Shown here: positions 1 to 9,516 of the stretch, piece after piece
Layout of the letters: every line of letters begins with the position of its first letter
How positions within the stretch are numbered: position 1 is the stretch's first letter
Assembly: GCA_004352715.1 (NCBI GenBank)
Contig: SCFE01000032.1
Location: 1,430,109-1,494,108 of the forward strand
Length of the DNA: 64,000 bases
Source of the DNA: Hofstenia miamia
Taxonomy: Eukaryota > Xenacoelomorpha > Acoela
Direction: 5' to 3'
The notes under the pieces: model-generated
Database searches by the model: none
Told to the model about the DNA's origin: nothing
What the model saw: only the letters and a program-made list of their open reading frames with translations
Made by a program: the position numbers and the translations under genes

Positions 1-30
<30 letters not shown>
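1..30. repeat. (TA)n microsatellite at window edge
   Basis: Pure alternating AT run that enters from the left edge of the window. A copy of the dispersed repeat that follows it (see 31-312) is also joined to an AT run at 10741-10768, so the dinucleotide tract may belong to that repeat. Confidence 0.9.
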
Positions 31-32
<2 letters not shown>

Positions 33-312
33 TTGTTAACTTTTATCATAATCTTAAATATAATAAAATCTAAATGTGCACAAGCATTTATTTGATCAAA
101 TAATATTTGTTGTATTTCTATCTATTACTTTTTATATCGACATTTCCTTTGCTGGAAATTCTCAGCAGATCACGGTCATTTGCTTGTGATTTTACATTTA
201 GAACTCACATGCTTGAGTATTATTATTTCAAATCAGAAAGCATTTGCTCTACTACATGCCTTGAAAAAGTGCCCAGGAGGACGTCCTCGAAAAGTTCCAT
301 GTATGCATACTA
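31..312 (+). repeat. Dispersed repeat Z, copy 1
   Basis: This stretch closely matches the reverse complement of 10517-10740. Both copies share blocks such as TTGCTGGAAATTCTCAGCAG and GAGGACGTCCTC, with small indels between them. The family is unnamed. A 68-codon open frame at 107-313 is a by-product and resembles no known protein. The two copies lie in opposite orientation about 10 kb apart. Confidence 0.7.
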
Positions 313-856
313 GTGTGTATCTTTGAATAACCTTATATGGTTCTTCATTGATGCATGCTTTGACTTAAATATAATTCAACGTTAAAAGGTAAGCTTTCAT
401 TATTAAATATTAATTATCCAAGAATTAAGAGGAACAATAAGAATATGCAAAATCAAACACAATTGCATTTATTTTCAATTTTAGCGTTAAATTGGAGACT
501 GTAAGGATATGCATAATATAGTTGACTACTATTATACATTCAGAATTATAAACAGTTTGATATATCTCTTTTATGATTATATAAATTATAAACCTCAAAT
601 ATAAATTTAATATTTTGTTTTTTTCATTTATTTAATACCTATAAAATAAAGTTTTAATTTTGAGGAAAACAACTTTAAGGTACTATTTTTCGGGTGTTGA
701 ATTTTGCTATATAAAACATTATATATGCTATTTTGTTAATTTACATTTCCTAATCATTTTGCAATTGTTTCTAAAAGTAATGCATTTTTGTCTTGTGATT
801 TGACTTTCAGCAATTTAAATGGTAGTTCAGTTTACCCCATAGATAATTCATATTTA
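313..856. other. AT-rich stretch with no gene seen
   Basis: No recognisable gene or RNA. The last 40 bases hold a TTTACCCC motif that is the complement of the Tigger subterminal motif described at 857-3332. Confidence 0.5.
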
Positions 857-3332
857 AAACAGTTAAGGGGTAAAATGAACTACAAAATAAATTAAACATA
901 TCTGTTACTAATGTATCATCTGAATATGTATCTTTGTTCCTAAATGCTGTCTGATGGTGTATTCATCATTCTACTGTTATTTTTTCATTCATTTCTAATT
1001 GATTTCTTTGTTTTCTTGATTAGACCTACCTTTTGTTGTTTTGAATGATGTTACATTCTTATTAAAATTTCAGGTGTGTAAACGATGCCTCGTAAATACA
1101 ACAAGAAGCGAATAAAAGAATACAGCCCTGAAGATCTTAAGGCAGCTATAGAAGACGTCAAAACAAAAACACTATCCTCGTATCAAGCAGCTGAACGCTA
1201 TGGAGTTCCAAGAGGGACGTTGGCGCGACATCTTGTCAACATAAACTGTAACAAAATTGGTAGTGGAAGGCCAACTCGACTGACACATGAACAAGAAGAA
1301 TCTCTCATGATTATCGCAAGGACGTTTTCTGAATTCGGCTTTGGATTGAACAAATCTGAGTTTATCCAACTGGCTGAACAGTTTATTGAGAAATGTGATG
1401 CGAGTCACCACTTCAAAGATGGTAAACCTGGTGAAGAGTGGTACGTTTCATTCATGAACCGATGGAAGAGTGAATTATCCAAGCAGACTGCAGAACTTCT
1501 GACATTGACACGAGCTCTAAGTTGTAATCGTGCAGTTGTGGATGCTTGGTTTAAGCTCCTACACAAGACCTTGGTGAAGCATGATTGCTGCATAAGCCAG
1601 CGCAACTGATGAAACTGGTCTGAATACCAATTCAATGGGTTCCAAAATTATCTGCAAACGTGGAATGAAAAATCCCGTATCGGTGATACCAAGCTCTGGA
1701 AAAGAACAGTACACAGTGTTATCAACTGTATCAGCTGCAGGAACGAACTATCCTCCATTCGTCGTCTATAAAGGCAAGAACTTATACAAAGAATGGATGG
1801 GTGATGGACCGAAAGGTGCAGTGTGCTCTGTCAGTGATAACGGATGGATGGAGACTCGGATTTTCACCAATTATTTCAGACATTTGGTGTTGTGGCTGAA
1901 AGATACGCCCAAACCAGTTCTGCTCATTTTTGATGGGCATATGAGTCATATCTCAATGGAAACAGTCCAGGAGGCATTGGACAATTCGATTGTCATTCTG
2001 TGCTTGCCGGCGCATTGTTCTCACCTTTTGCAGCCGCTTGACGTTGGCGTTTTCAAGCAAGCCAAATCAACATGGCGTCAAATCTTAAAAGACTACTACG
2101 CCGAATCTCGATTGAAAGCTGTCAACAAAAGTGCTTTTCCAGCTCTTCTCAATCGACTGCACAAGGCGTCGTTCAAGCCTGCACATGTAACGTCGTCCTT
2201 CACAAAAACAGGTATTTTCCCTTTCGACCCTAGTGCTGTTGCGACTGACAAGCTGAAACCAGCTGAAGTATTTGAGCGATCGTTGGAAAGTTGAGAGAAC
2301 ACAGACGCTTCTGTTTAATCCGTCGAGAACATTACTGTTCAAGAGGCAGATCCGCCCTACACATCGGGAAGCCAAATGCCTTCTACTTCAGGATTACAAC
2401 TGCCTTCTGCTTCAGTCAACCGTTATCAATCATCCAATTCGCCGGCGGAAAATGTACTGAAAGAGTTGGTTCTCAATCAGTTGAAGAATCACCATTCGGA
2501 AGTTCGAGCCTCTAAAAAACCTACGAAACCAGTGAAAAGAAGATATGGTGGTGAATGTCTTACAGAAGAGGAAGCGATCAGAAGATTGTCTGCAGAAGGA
2601 AATAATCCTCCCAAAGCAAAGAAAAAAGTCAGAAACAACTCTGAAGCATCGTCTGAATACTTTTGCTACAGTTGTCAGAAGGATTGGAGAAACAATACCA
2701 AAAGAAATCAAGGAAAGTGGGTTATTTGTGATCTCTGTGACAGCAATTGGTGCTGTACCGATTGTATCCCCAATGGATTTGATTACGAGGACGATTTCTT
2801 TTGTGATAATTGCAATCCGTGACGTTTTTACTGGACACTTTTCTTATCTTCTCAACTTTTGTTTTCATTGACCAAATTCATTTGTTAGAGTTGTTTTTTT
2901 ATAAAAAATAGTATTTTGTTAAATTCTCTATATAGTTTTGTGAAAGAATTTTTCATGTATCAAAGGTAATAACAATTTTGATAACAGGAGAAGAGCAGAT
3001 ATAGTTAACTCAATTACCATGTTTTGGGTTAATAATTTCCTTACATACTCGTATATACGTCATATACAAGCTGTAACTGTTTTTAAAAACACTTTTTATA
3101 GGTCACTTTACCCCTATGTAGAGTCACTAAGAGGTAAAATGAACTAGCAAAGATGAAAAAAAAAAAATCATTACCACAACTAAAATAAGATCTTGGTTGC
3201 AATCAAATTATTGTCACATATTAGTTAAGATATCAAATGTATAACTACTGCCATTTGTTACAAACATAAATGTTTCATATAGAATTTAAGACTAAAAATG
3301 TCGAAAATAGTTCATTTTACCCCAGTTTACCG
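857..3332 (+). mobile_element. Tigger/pogo-like DNA transposon (broken)
   Basis: A near full-length Tc1/mariner-superfamily element of the pogo/Tigger branch. Imperfect terminal inverted repeats share the core GGGGTAAAATGAACTA: left end near 857-884, right end (complement) near 3307-3332, with TA at both borders. The same motif recurs as a subterminal copy near 3130-3150. Between the ends lies a transposase gene that is out of frame once and carries two in-frame stops (see 1085-2822). The exact termini are inferred from motif alignment and could shift by a few bases. Confidence 0.7.
1085..2822 (+). pseudogene. Tigger/pogo-type transposase with C-terminal Cys-rich finger, disabled
   Basis: The first part (1085-1609, 174 codons) has a basic start and a psq/HTH-type DNA-binding region (SYQAAERYGVPRGTLARHL). 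It ends at a frameshift near 1595. The second frame carries the DDE_1 domain: first Asp in DETGLNTN (codon 1608), second Asp in FDGHMSH (codon 1932), third Asp in LQPLDVGVF (codon 2040). That gives 35 residues between the second and third Asp, within the usual Tigger range. In-frame stops occur at 2292 and about 2313, after which the same frame continues to 2822 with a lysine-rich linker. It ends in a zinc-finger-like module: CYSC, then CDLC, then CTDC, then CDNC. One frameshift and two stops mean no active protein. All three catalytic aspartates are still present. Confidence 0.85.
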
Positions 3333-3427
3333 TATGTAACACAATAGCATACTGTTTGAAGCGGTTATCAAAGGTAGTTTCTTTACATCTACTGTAATTT
3401 TATTGTTTATAGTGTAATGGCAAAGTT

Positions 3428-3631
3428 GTGTTTGTATGCCCACCCGCTCGAAAGCAGTTCGAAGATAAATTTAGGATATTTTTTAATATAATGAATAGGA
3501 AACATTCTTATTGTTATAGAACATTTCGTCGATTGAAAGAGCTATCGGAAGATGGGGTGCATTTAACTGCTGATGCTTACAGAAGACTATCATTAGACTT
3601 GCGAGGAATTGTGAAAATGTGTCTGAAATAA
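3428..3631 (+). pseudogene. Possible SGNH-hydrolase-like C-terminal fragment
   Basis: A short open frame of 67 residues. Its end contains LSEDGVHLTADAYRRL, which resembles the Asp-x-x-His block at the C-terminus of SGNH/GDSL hydrolases. Such domains are carried by some animal retroelements and multicopy repeat genes. No upstream catalytic Ser (GDS) block is visible. The frame stops just after the block, as expected for a natural C-terminus. It lies between the Tigger element and a dispersed repeat. The assignment is by motif only. Confidence 0.3.
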
Positions 3632-3725
3632 TATAGTTTTTGTTTTGCTATATTCTCTTTTATATTTTTTTTAATATACCGAAAAGATTAGTGAGTGAAC
3701 AGTTGTGAAATTAGTATTACTCTCG

Positions 3726-4060
3726 GCGAAGGTGCAGGACGAACTTGTAGAATAGCGACACGCGGACAAAATAAACACTAATTTAGGGTAAAAAACGATA
3801 GGAAAGACAATAAAATACTCAAAAAGTTTAAAATATAATTGATTTAGACCAATAACTTGTCATAATTCAGCAAATTTGTAGCACGCGGTAACACGCAATA
3901 GCACGCGGTATATATTTAAGGAATATAGCATATAAAACCCCGAAGTCATGTAAAAATAATTACTAATAACTAAAAAAATTTCAATATATAACAGTATATT
4001 TAAGCAAATCTATAGACTTTTGATTTAAATCAAGTCTTTATCTTAAGTGAAATATCTTCA
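3726..4060 (+). repeat. Dispersed repeat Y-X, full copy A
   Basis: It begins near GGCGAAGGTGCAGGAC and holds an ACACGCGG motif, a TAAACACTAAT block, a GCACGCGGTA block and a near-palindrome (GACTTTTGATTTAAATCAAG). The same order of blocks recurs in reverse at about 25330-25612. The first half (Y) alone recurs at 23812-23910 and, reversed, at 14206-14345. The second half (X) alone recurs at 12962-13125. No coding capacity is seen, so the family is probably non-autonomous. Confidence 0.65.
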
Positions 4061-4068
4061 TTAATTGC

Positions 4069-4291
4069 AGAAGAGGAAGCAATCAGAAGATTGTCCGCAG
4101 AAGGAAATAACCTCCCAAAGCAAAGAAAAAAAGTCGGAAACAACTCTGAAGCATCGTCTGAATACTTTTGCTACATTTGTCAGAAGGATTGGAGAAAAGA
4201 TACCAAAAGAAATCAAGGAAAGTGGGTTATTTGTGATCTCTGTGACAGCAATTGGTGCTGTACCGATTGTATCCCCAGTGGATTTGATTAC
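4069..4291 (+). pseudogene. Second Tigger transposase fragment, C-terminal finger only
   Basis: Translates to the end of the same transposase family as 1085-2822 and closely matches it at the nucleotide level. The finger block CYICQKDW...CDLC...CTDC is kept. It begins directly after the end of the Y-X repeat. It stops at an ambiguous base (N at 4292), after which unrelated hAT-MITE sequence begins. The terminal CxxC is lost. Confidence 0.75.
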
Positions 4292-4295
4292 NAAT

Positions 4296-4623
4296 TGATC
4301 ACAATTTTTGAAGAAAAATTTGTATGATAATACAATACAAATCGAGTTCGAGTTTTTACGTTGCGTCTTCGTGTATTTTCTCAAAGAAAATTCCGAGTTC
4401 GATCGAGTTTTCTTTAAATTCCGAGTTTGTTTGGGTAAAAACATTTATTGTACAGTTATATTAAGCTAAAAAATAGTTACTTGCGATTGGTAAAGAAATT
4501 GAAATTTGAAATAATTTAATTTTTACTGTATTTTCGATTCGAGTTTTGATAATTTCTCTTCCGATCGAGTTTTGCGCTTTTTTGAAATCGAGTTCTTAAC
4601 ATTCCGAGTACTCGAAAACCCAG
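4296..4623 (+). mobile_element. hAT-like MITE, copy 1 (5' end lost)
   Basis: Homologous to 16008-16361 and 22945-23257. It is rich in GAGTTCGAGTT-type words and ends in GAGTACTCGAAAACCC, the counterpart of the CAAAAACCCTG end of the other copies. It retains CpG at many sites (TCGAG, CCGAG) where the other two copies read TCAAG or TTGAG. The 5' end is missing next to N4292. Confidence 0.65.
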
Positions 4624-4995
4624 ATAGAGTTATATTAAATTTCAATTTAATATAGTAATATGGATTTTCAAAATTGTAATATTAACTACAATTTTCATTT
4701 TATTATATTACAAACTAAGGTTTATTAAGGTTTGCTTACTATTTAGTCAATAAAATAATCAAATTTTTGTTTAGTGTTATTGCTAAATTATGAATAAAAT
4801 TAAGGCTTGTAGCGAATGGCTGACGTGCCATCACCCCCATACATATAAATTTAAAGTTTTTGACTCTTCATATCATTTTAATACATAATCGCTTTTAGTG
4901 TATGACAAATTGCATTGTAATAGTGTTTTTCGTTGAGATTTGTTTTCGCTGAAAATTGCTGTAGCCCTTCCCATTAATGAAGAAATTTATTAAAG
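4624..4995. other. AT-rich stretch with no gene seen
   Basis: No recognisable gene or RNA between the MITE and the assembly gap. Open frames running into the gap are not supported. Confidence 0.5.
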
Positions 4996-5995
4996 NNNNN
5001 NNNNNNNNNNNNNNNNNNNNNNNNNNNNNNNNNNNNNNNNNNNNNNNNNNNNNNNNNNNNNNNNNNNNNNNNNNNNNNNNNNNNNNNNNNNNNNNNNNNN
5101 NNNNNNNNNNNNNNNNNNNNNNNNNNNNNNNNNNNNNNNNNNNNNNNNNNNNNNNNNNNNNNNNNNNNNNNNNNNNNNNNNNNNNNNNNNNNNNNNNNNN
5201 NNNNNNNNNNNNNNNNNNNNNNNNNNNNNNNNNNNNNNNNNNNNNNNNNNNNNNNNNNNNNNNNNNNNNNNNNNNNNNNNNNNNNNNNNNNNNNNNNNNN
5301 NNNNNNNNNNNNNNNNNNNNNNNNNNNNNNNNNNNNNNNNNNNNNNNNNNNNNNNNNNNNNNNNNNNNNNNNNNNNNNNNNNNNNNNNNNNNNNNNNNNN
5401 NNNNNNNNNNNNNNNNNNNNNNNNNNNNNNNNNNNNNNNNNNNNNNNNNNNNNNNNNNNNNNNNNNNNNNNNNNNNNNNNNNNNNNNNNNNNNNNNNNNN
5501 NNNNNNNNNNNNNNNNNNNNNNNNNNNNNNNNNNNNNNNNNNNNNNNNNNNNNNNNNNNNNNNNNNNNNNNNNNNNNNNNNNNNNNNNNNNNNNNNNNNN
5601 NNNNNNNNNNNNNNNNNNNNNNNNNNNNNNNNNNNNNNNNNNNNNNNNNNNNNNNNNNNNNNNNNNNNNNNNNNNNNNNNNNNNNNNNNNNNNNNNNNNN
5701 NNNNNNNNNNNNNNNNNNNNNNNNNNNNNNNNNNNNNNNNNNNNNNNNNNNNNNNNNNNNNNNNNNNNNNNNNNNNNNNNNNNNNNNNNNNNNNNNNNNN
5801 NNNNNNNNNNNNNNNNNNNNNNNNNNNNNNNNNNNNNNNNNNNNNNNNNNNNNNNNNNNNNNNNNNNNNNNNNNNNNNNNNNNNNNNNNNNNNNNNNNNN
5901 NNNNNNNNNNNNNNNNNNNNNNNNNNNNNNNNNNNNNNNNNNNNNNNNNNNNNNNNNNNNNNNNNNNNNNNNNNNNNNNNNNNNNNNNNNNNNNN
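4996..5995. other. Assembly gap, exactly 1000 N
   Basis: The round length suggests a default-sized scaffold gap. Its right edge begins inside a 15-bp tandem repeat (see 5996-6032), so unresolved repeat DNA is the likely cause. Confidence 0.95.
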
Positions 5996-6032
5996 ATTCC
6001 TGTATGACTTATTCCTGTATGACTTATTCATG
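5996..6032 (-). repeat. 15-bp minisatellite, right edge
   Basis: Units of the type TTCCTGTATGACTTA are repeated head to tail. They are the complement of the AATAAGTCCTACAGG units at 11202-11310. The sequence after both arrays is also shared (GCCGTGAGCG, GCATGGAATAAAGTT), so the two loci are paralogous repeats in opposite orientation. Confidence 0.75.
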
Positions 6033-6103
6033 TTCCCCCTTAAGAATTTCATGCCGTGAGCGTTTTGATTGGTCGAAAATTGCTCGCAGCATGGAATAAA
6101 GTT

Positions 6104-6506
6104 GGTTGGTACTTAAAACGAATACCAAATTTCTCAAAATGAATACTGAATATCTCAAAACGGATACTGAATATATAGTTTGTAACAGATGTATATGGGA
6201 CATAGTTTAAAGAGATAATCATATTATTATTGTAAACGTTTTTATTTCATGTTTAGTTAAAAATTTTTTGAAATCCAATTTAAATTTTCTAAATTTGCCC
6301 TATATTTGAATATCATGCTGCAGTCACAACCCCTAAAAAGTTACAATTTTTAATTCTGTGGCTAAATGCTATCAACATATGATTTCATAGCGATTGCTAT
6401 TGGTTGAAAGCTAACAAAGGTTTCCGTAGTTACATTTTCTCAGTATCCGTTTTGAGATTTTTGGTATTTGTTTTGAGATATTCAGTATTCCTTTAGAGTA
6501 CCAACC
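6104..6506. mobile_element. MITE with 9-bp target-site duplication
   Basis: A 403-bp element with terminal inverted repeats starting GGTTGGTACT. Direct repeats AATAAAGTT flank it exactly (6095-6103 and 6507-6515). The related locus at 11150-11180 (complement) has a single AATAAAGTT and no insert, so it serves as an empty site. The terminal regions contain short repeated words of the type CTCAAAACGGATACTGAATA. A 9-bp duplication fits Mutator-like elements. The 1-2 base uncertainty at the ends leaves an 8-bp hAT-type reading possible. Confidence 0.8.
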
Positions 6507-6559
6507 AATAAAGTTATCTAAGTTAAAGTTTGTATCAACCTCATTAGTGACTGGATTAC

Positions 6560-6840
6560 AAAGGTTATGGCAATTATGCGTGAACCAGATTATTATCTAT
6601 TCGCCCGATTATCTACCCAGTCCCATTACTGTAATTTCCAAAAAAATTTTTTAATTTATATTTATAATTTAGCAATGAAGAGACATTTGTTGCATGAGAT
6701 CTTTTACGTTTTTAATCTTCAATATAATTACTGTTGTTTTTTAGACTGTAATACCTTAAATTTGAATTCGTATTAGTAGTCCTTTGCGTTTGCTACGGCA
6801 TACTTGAAAAGAATAGTAATATATTATGATTTCTAATAGG
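6560..6840 (+). repeat. Dispersed repeat W, copy 1
   Basis: Almost identical to the reverse complement of 12715-12955. It includes GGGCGAATAGATA-type, CAATGAAGAGACATTTG and GACTGTAATACCTTAAATTT blocks. A short related piece (GGGCGAATAGATA) also occurs near 7828. No protein is recognised in the 69-codon open frame it contains. Confidence 0.75.
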
Positions 6841-6868
6841 AAGATTATGAACAATACGCTTACCTACT

Positions 6869-6937
6869 GATTCGTGGTGTATGATAAACACATCTGTACA
6901 CATTTACAGAAGATGCGGGTTCGAATCCCACCGAATC
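6869..6937 (+). repeat. tRNA-derived SINE head, copy 1
   Basis: Folds like a tRNA. The 7-bp acceptor arms are GATTCGT and CCGAATC, with only the last pair weak. The D arm is GTG...CAC, the middle stem is CTGTA/TACAG, and the T arm has loop TTCGAAT. The B-box reads GGTTCGAATCC. The anticodon loop has only six bases, so it is not a normal tRNA. Related copies lie at 9415-9483 and 15146-15217, both on -. Confidence 0.65.
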
Positions 6938-7178
6938 AATTGCACTATATTTAAAATTTCACTAGTCTCTAAACATATAAATTCACATATCAATGGTAGT
7001 AAACTATTTTATTACTCTTCGTATAATATACTACTAAGCGTATTTCGGATTTAACAAAATTTTTTTGTTGCATTATGCAATCGGGATTTCGATTTATTGC
7101 AAATTTTTTGATTTCATTTAAATTCCTATTTAATATACTTGGATAACTAATATCCGAAGTTATCTAATACAAAATTAA
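6938..7178. other. AT-rich flank of SINE, no gene seen
   Basis: May be the SINE body, but there is no clear match to the sequence downstream of the second SINE head. Confidence 0.4.
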
Positions 7179-7718
7179 NNNNNNNNNNNNNNNNNNNNNN
7201 NNNNNNNNNNNNNNNNNNNNNNNNNNNNNNNNNNNNNNNNNNNNNNNNNNNNNNNNNNNNNNNNNNNNNNNNNNNNNNNNNNNNNNNNNNNNNNNNNNNN
7301 NNNNNNNNNNNNNNNNNNNNNNNNNNNNNNNNNNNNNNNNNNNNNNNNNNNNNNNNNNNNNNNNNNNNNNNNNNNNNNNNNNNNNNNNNNNNNNNNNNNN
7401 NNNNNNNNNNNNNNNNNNNNNNNNNNNNNNNNNNNNNNNNNNNNNNNNNNNNNNNNNNNNNNNNNNNNNNNNNNNNNNNNNNNNNNNNNNNNNNNNNNNN
7501 NNNNNNNNNNNNNNNNNNNNNNNNNNNNNNNNNNNNNNNNNNNNNNNNNNNNNNNNNNNNNNNNNNNNNNNNNNNNNNNNNNNNNNNNNNNNNNNNNNNN
7601 NNNNNNNNNNNNNNNNNNNNNNNNNNNNNNNNNNNNNNNNNNNNNNNNNNNNNNNNNNNNNNNNNNNNNNNNNNNNNNNNNNNNNNNNNNNNNNNNNNNN
7701 NNNNNNNNNNNNNNNNNN
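7179..7718. other. Assembly gap (540 N)
   Basis: Run of N of non-default length, so probably sized by paired reads. Confidence 0.95.
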
Positions 7719-8223
7719 GGCCTGTTAATGAACTATTCTATGTGAAAAAATACTGTTTCCTAGTTACAGTTATATATTTTGCAATAATTTAAGTAAGAAA
7801 AATGTAATAGGACAACGTAGATATTAGGGCGAATAGATATTATTTTCGGTATCTTTAAAACCTGCCTCGGACTTTAGCGCCTCGGACTTTTTGTGACGTC
7901 ATATACATGACGTAATAGATTTATACTATTAATTTTATTGCATGCCTCAGACTTGGAGTGTTTATATTTTACTTTTTTACCAGTGTAAGATCACTTCTTA
8001 TTTTCTTATATTTAAATGTCTAATGTTAAGTATGTTGTCGTTCTGCAGATGATCAATTGACTTTCAAATATTATAATTTATTTTCAATGCATCGTTTGGA
8101 GCAATTCATGCTTTAAAATATGATTAGATTTCTGCACAAATATCGCATTTTGAATGATCGCCAAACATTTCACAGAAGATATCGGGCATATATATGAATA
8201 TATGTATATGTTTTTGTGTCTAT
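7719..8223. other. No gene seen; short GCCTCGGACTT repeats
   Basis: Three spaced copies of GCCTC(G/A)GACTT lie at 7864-7955, with TGACGTCA and ATGACGTAA between the second and third. No gene is recognised. Confidence 0.5.
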
Positions 8224-8880
8224 TTTGACTACTTGAAGGCCTTTGATCGCGTTCCCCACGAATTGTTTTAGCATAAACTCTGGTTTTCAGTTTGGATGAT
8301 CAGTTCATTAAGTTCTTCTGCTCTTATTTAACTAAACGTTATCAATGTGTCGTCATTGATGAGAATATCGCACCAAAGTTTGCAGTGACAAGCGGGGTTC
8401 CTCAGGGGAGCATTTTAGGTCCTTTACTTTTCCTTATGTTTACATACGATATGCCTGATAGTTTCATCAACTCCGATTGCTTTATATATGCCGATGACTG
8501 TAAAACTCTTGGTAGTAAAAAATACCTTCTAATCTCTGATATTCAAAGGTTCTTACTCTGGAATCAGTCTAACGGCATGGCTATTAATGCTTTCAAGACT
8601 AAACTTCTCATTTTCTATGGCACCAAGCTTTTGAGCTTGTTATCGATGGTGAAACTATCTATTCCGTTCAACATGTTAAAGAGTTAGGTGTTATTATAGA
8701 CCACAATTTGCATTGGAACCTGCAAGCATTGACGCAGCTTCAAAAGAGAAGAAATGGTTTTCATATGATAAAGTACAATGTTCCGTTTCAAACTAGCCAG
8801 GCGGTAAAGGCTAGGCTATACAACTCATGTGTCCTCAGTATTTTACTTTACGCTTGCCAGACATAGTTTCCTGGTGATGC
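8224..8880 (+). pseudogene. LINE reverse-transcriptase fragment (DYLKAFDRVPH type)
   Basis: Part of a non-LTR retrotransposon reverse transcriptase. Motif A is seen as DYLKAFDRVPHEL near 8227-8265. The following region (8292-8687) has the conserved block SGVPQGSILGPLLF and the catalytic box FIYADDCKTL. Later sequence in another frame resembles the thumb/connection region (GVIIDHNLHWN, LYNSCVLSILLYACQT). Frame breaks and stops between these blocks show it is dead. No endonuclease or tail is seen, so it is truncated at both ends. Confidence 0.85.
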
Positions 8881-9240
8881 CATCCTGCAATGAATATATT
8901 TTATTTTATATTGTATTTATTTTACACTTTAAAGAAGAAATTTGTTTTTAAATGAAGACAGCTTTGCTTTGAAACTTAGACCTTGAATGGTCACTATCAA
9001 ATTAAATTTTAACAAAGACCCAATATTTGCCATCCATGATTCGCAAAGCTAATATGTTGTACATCTATCCTCTTGTTTAAATACCCCTTTTAATAAACTA
9101 CTACAATTATGTGTGGTGGTCTAACAATTTTTGTTCAGATATATTTTCATATATATATATGATTTTATTTGTCATCAATTGATCACAAGTTCAAAATTTT
9201 AGGGTGTTCAGAACTTTGCAATTTTAGGGTATATTGATTT
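8881..9240. other. No gene seen
   Basis: AT-rich sequence with no recognisable gene, and a short (TA)n run near 9149-9162. Confidence 0.5.
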
Positions 9241-9244
9241 TTAC

Positions 9245-9414
9245 TTAAAGAATATGCGAACAGTTGTGAAATGTTATCACTCCCATTTTTCAATGGGAGG
9301 TATTGGTTAGAATCCAATCTGTTCGAAAATACTATTTTAAAATACTTTACCGTCAATGTAGAGAATAAAACTGAAATTTATTAAGTACTATGTAATATAA
9401 ATTGATATTTCATT
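9245..9414 (-). repeat. Putative body/tail of SINE copy 2
   Basis: Lies directly 3' of the tRNA-like head on the minus strand. It contains a strong hairpin at 9289-9308 (CTCCCATT, short loop, AATGGGAG). A GAACAGTTGTGAAAT block at its far end recurs at about 3697. Assignment as SINE body is inferred from position. Confidence 0.35.
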
Positions 9415-9483
9415 GACTCGGCAGGATTCGAACCTACTTCTTCTGCACAAGTGTACAGCTGTGTTATTCTTACACCACGAATC
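9415..9483 (-). repeat. tRNA-derived SINE head, copy 2
   Basis: On the minus strand the acceptor arms GATTCGT and CCGAGTC pair, the D arm is GTGTAAGAATAACAC, and the T arm is GTAGG-TTCGAAT-CCTGC. The B-box GGTTCGAATCC is intact. The anticodon stem CTGTA/TGCAG closes a six-base loop. Same family and length (69 nt) as the copy at 6869-6937. Confidence 0.65.
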
Positions 9484-9516
9484 AGAAATCACTTTTATTA
9501 TAATCTAAAATAAACA

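Noticed and set aside
4895-6059. Long open frames on both strands over the N runs (also at 9498-10637, 11687-12766)
   Set aside because: They exist only because N is read as open codons.
6869-6937. Functional tRNA gene
   Set aside because: The anticodon loop is six bases and the unit recurs as a diverged family. A SINE head fits better.
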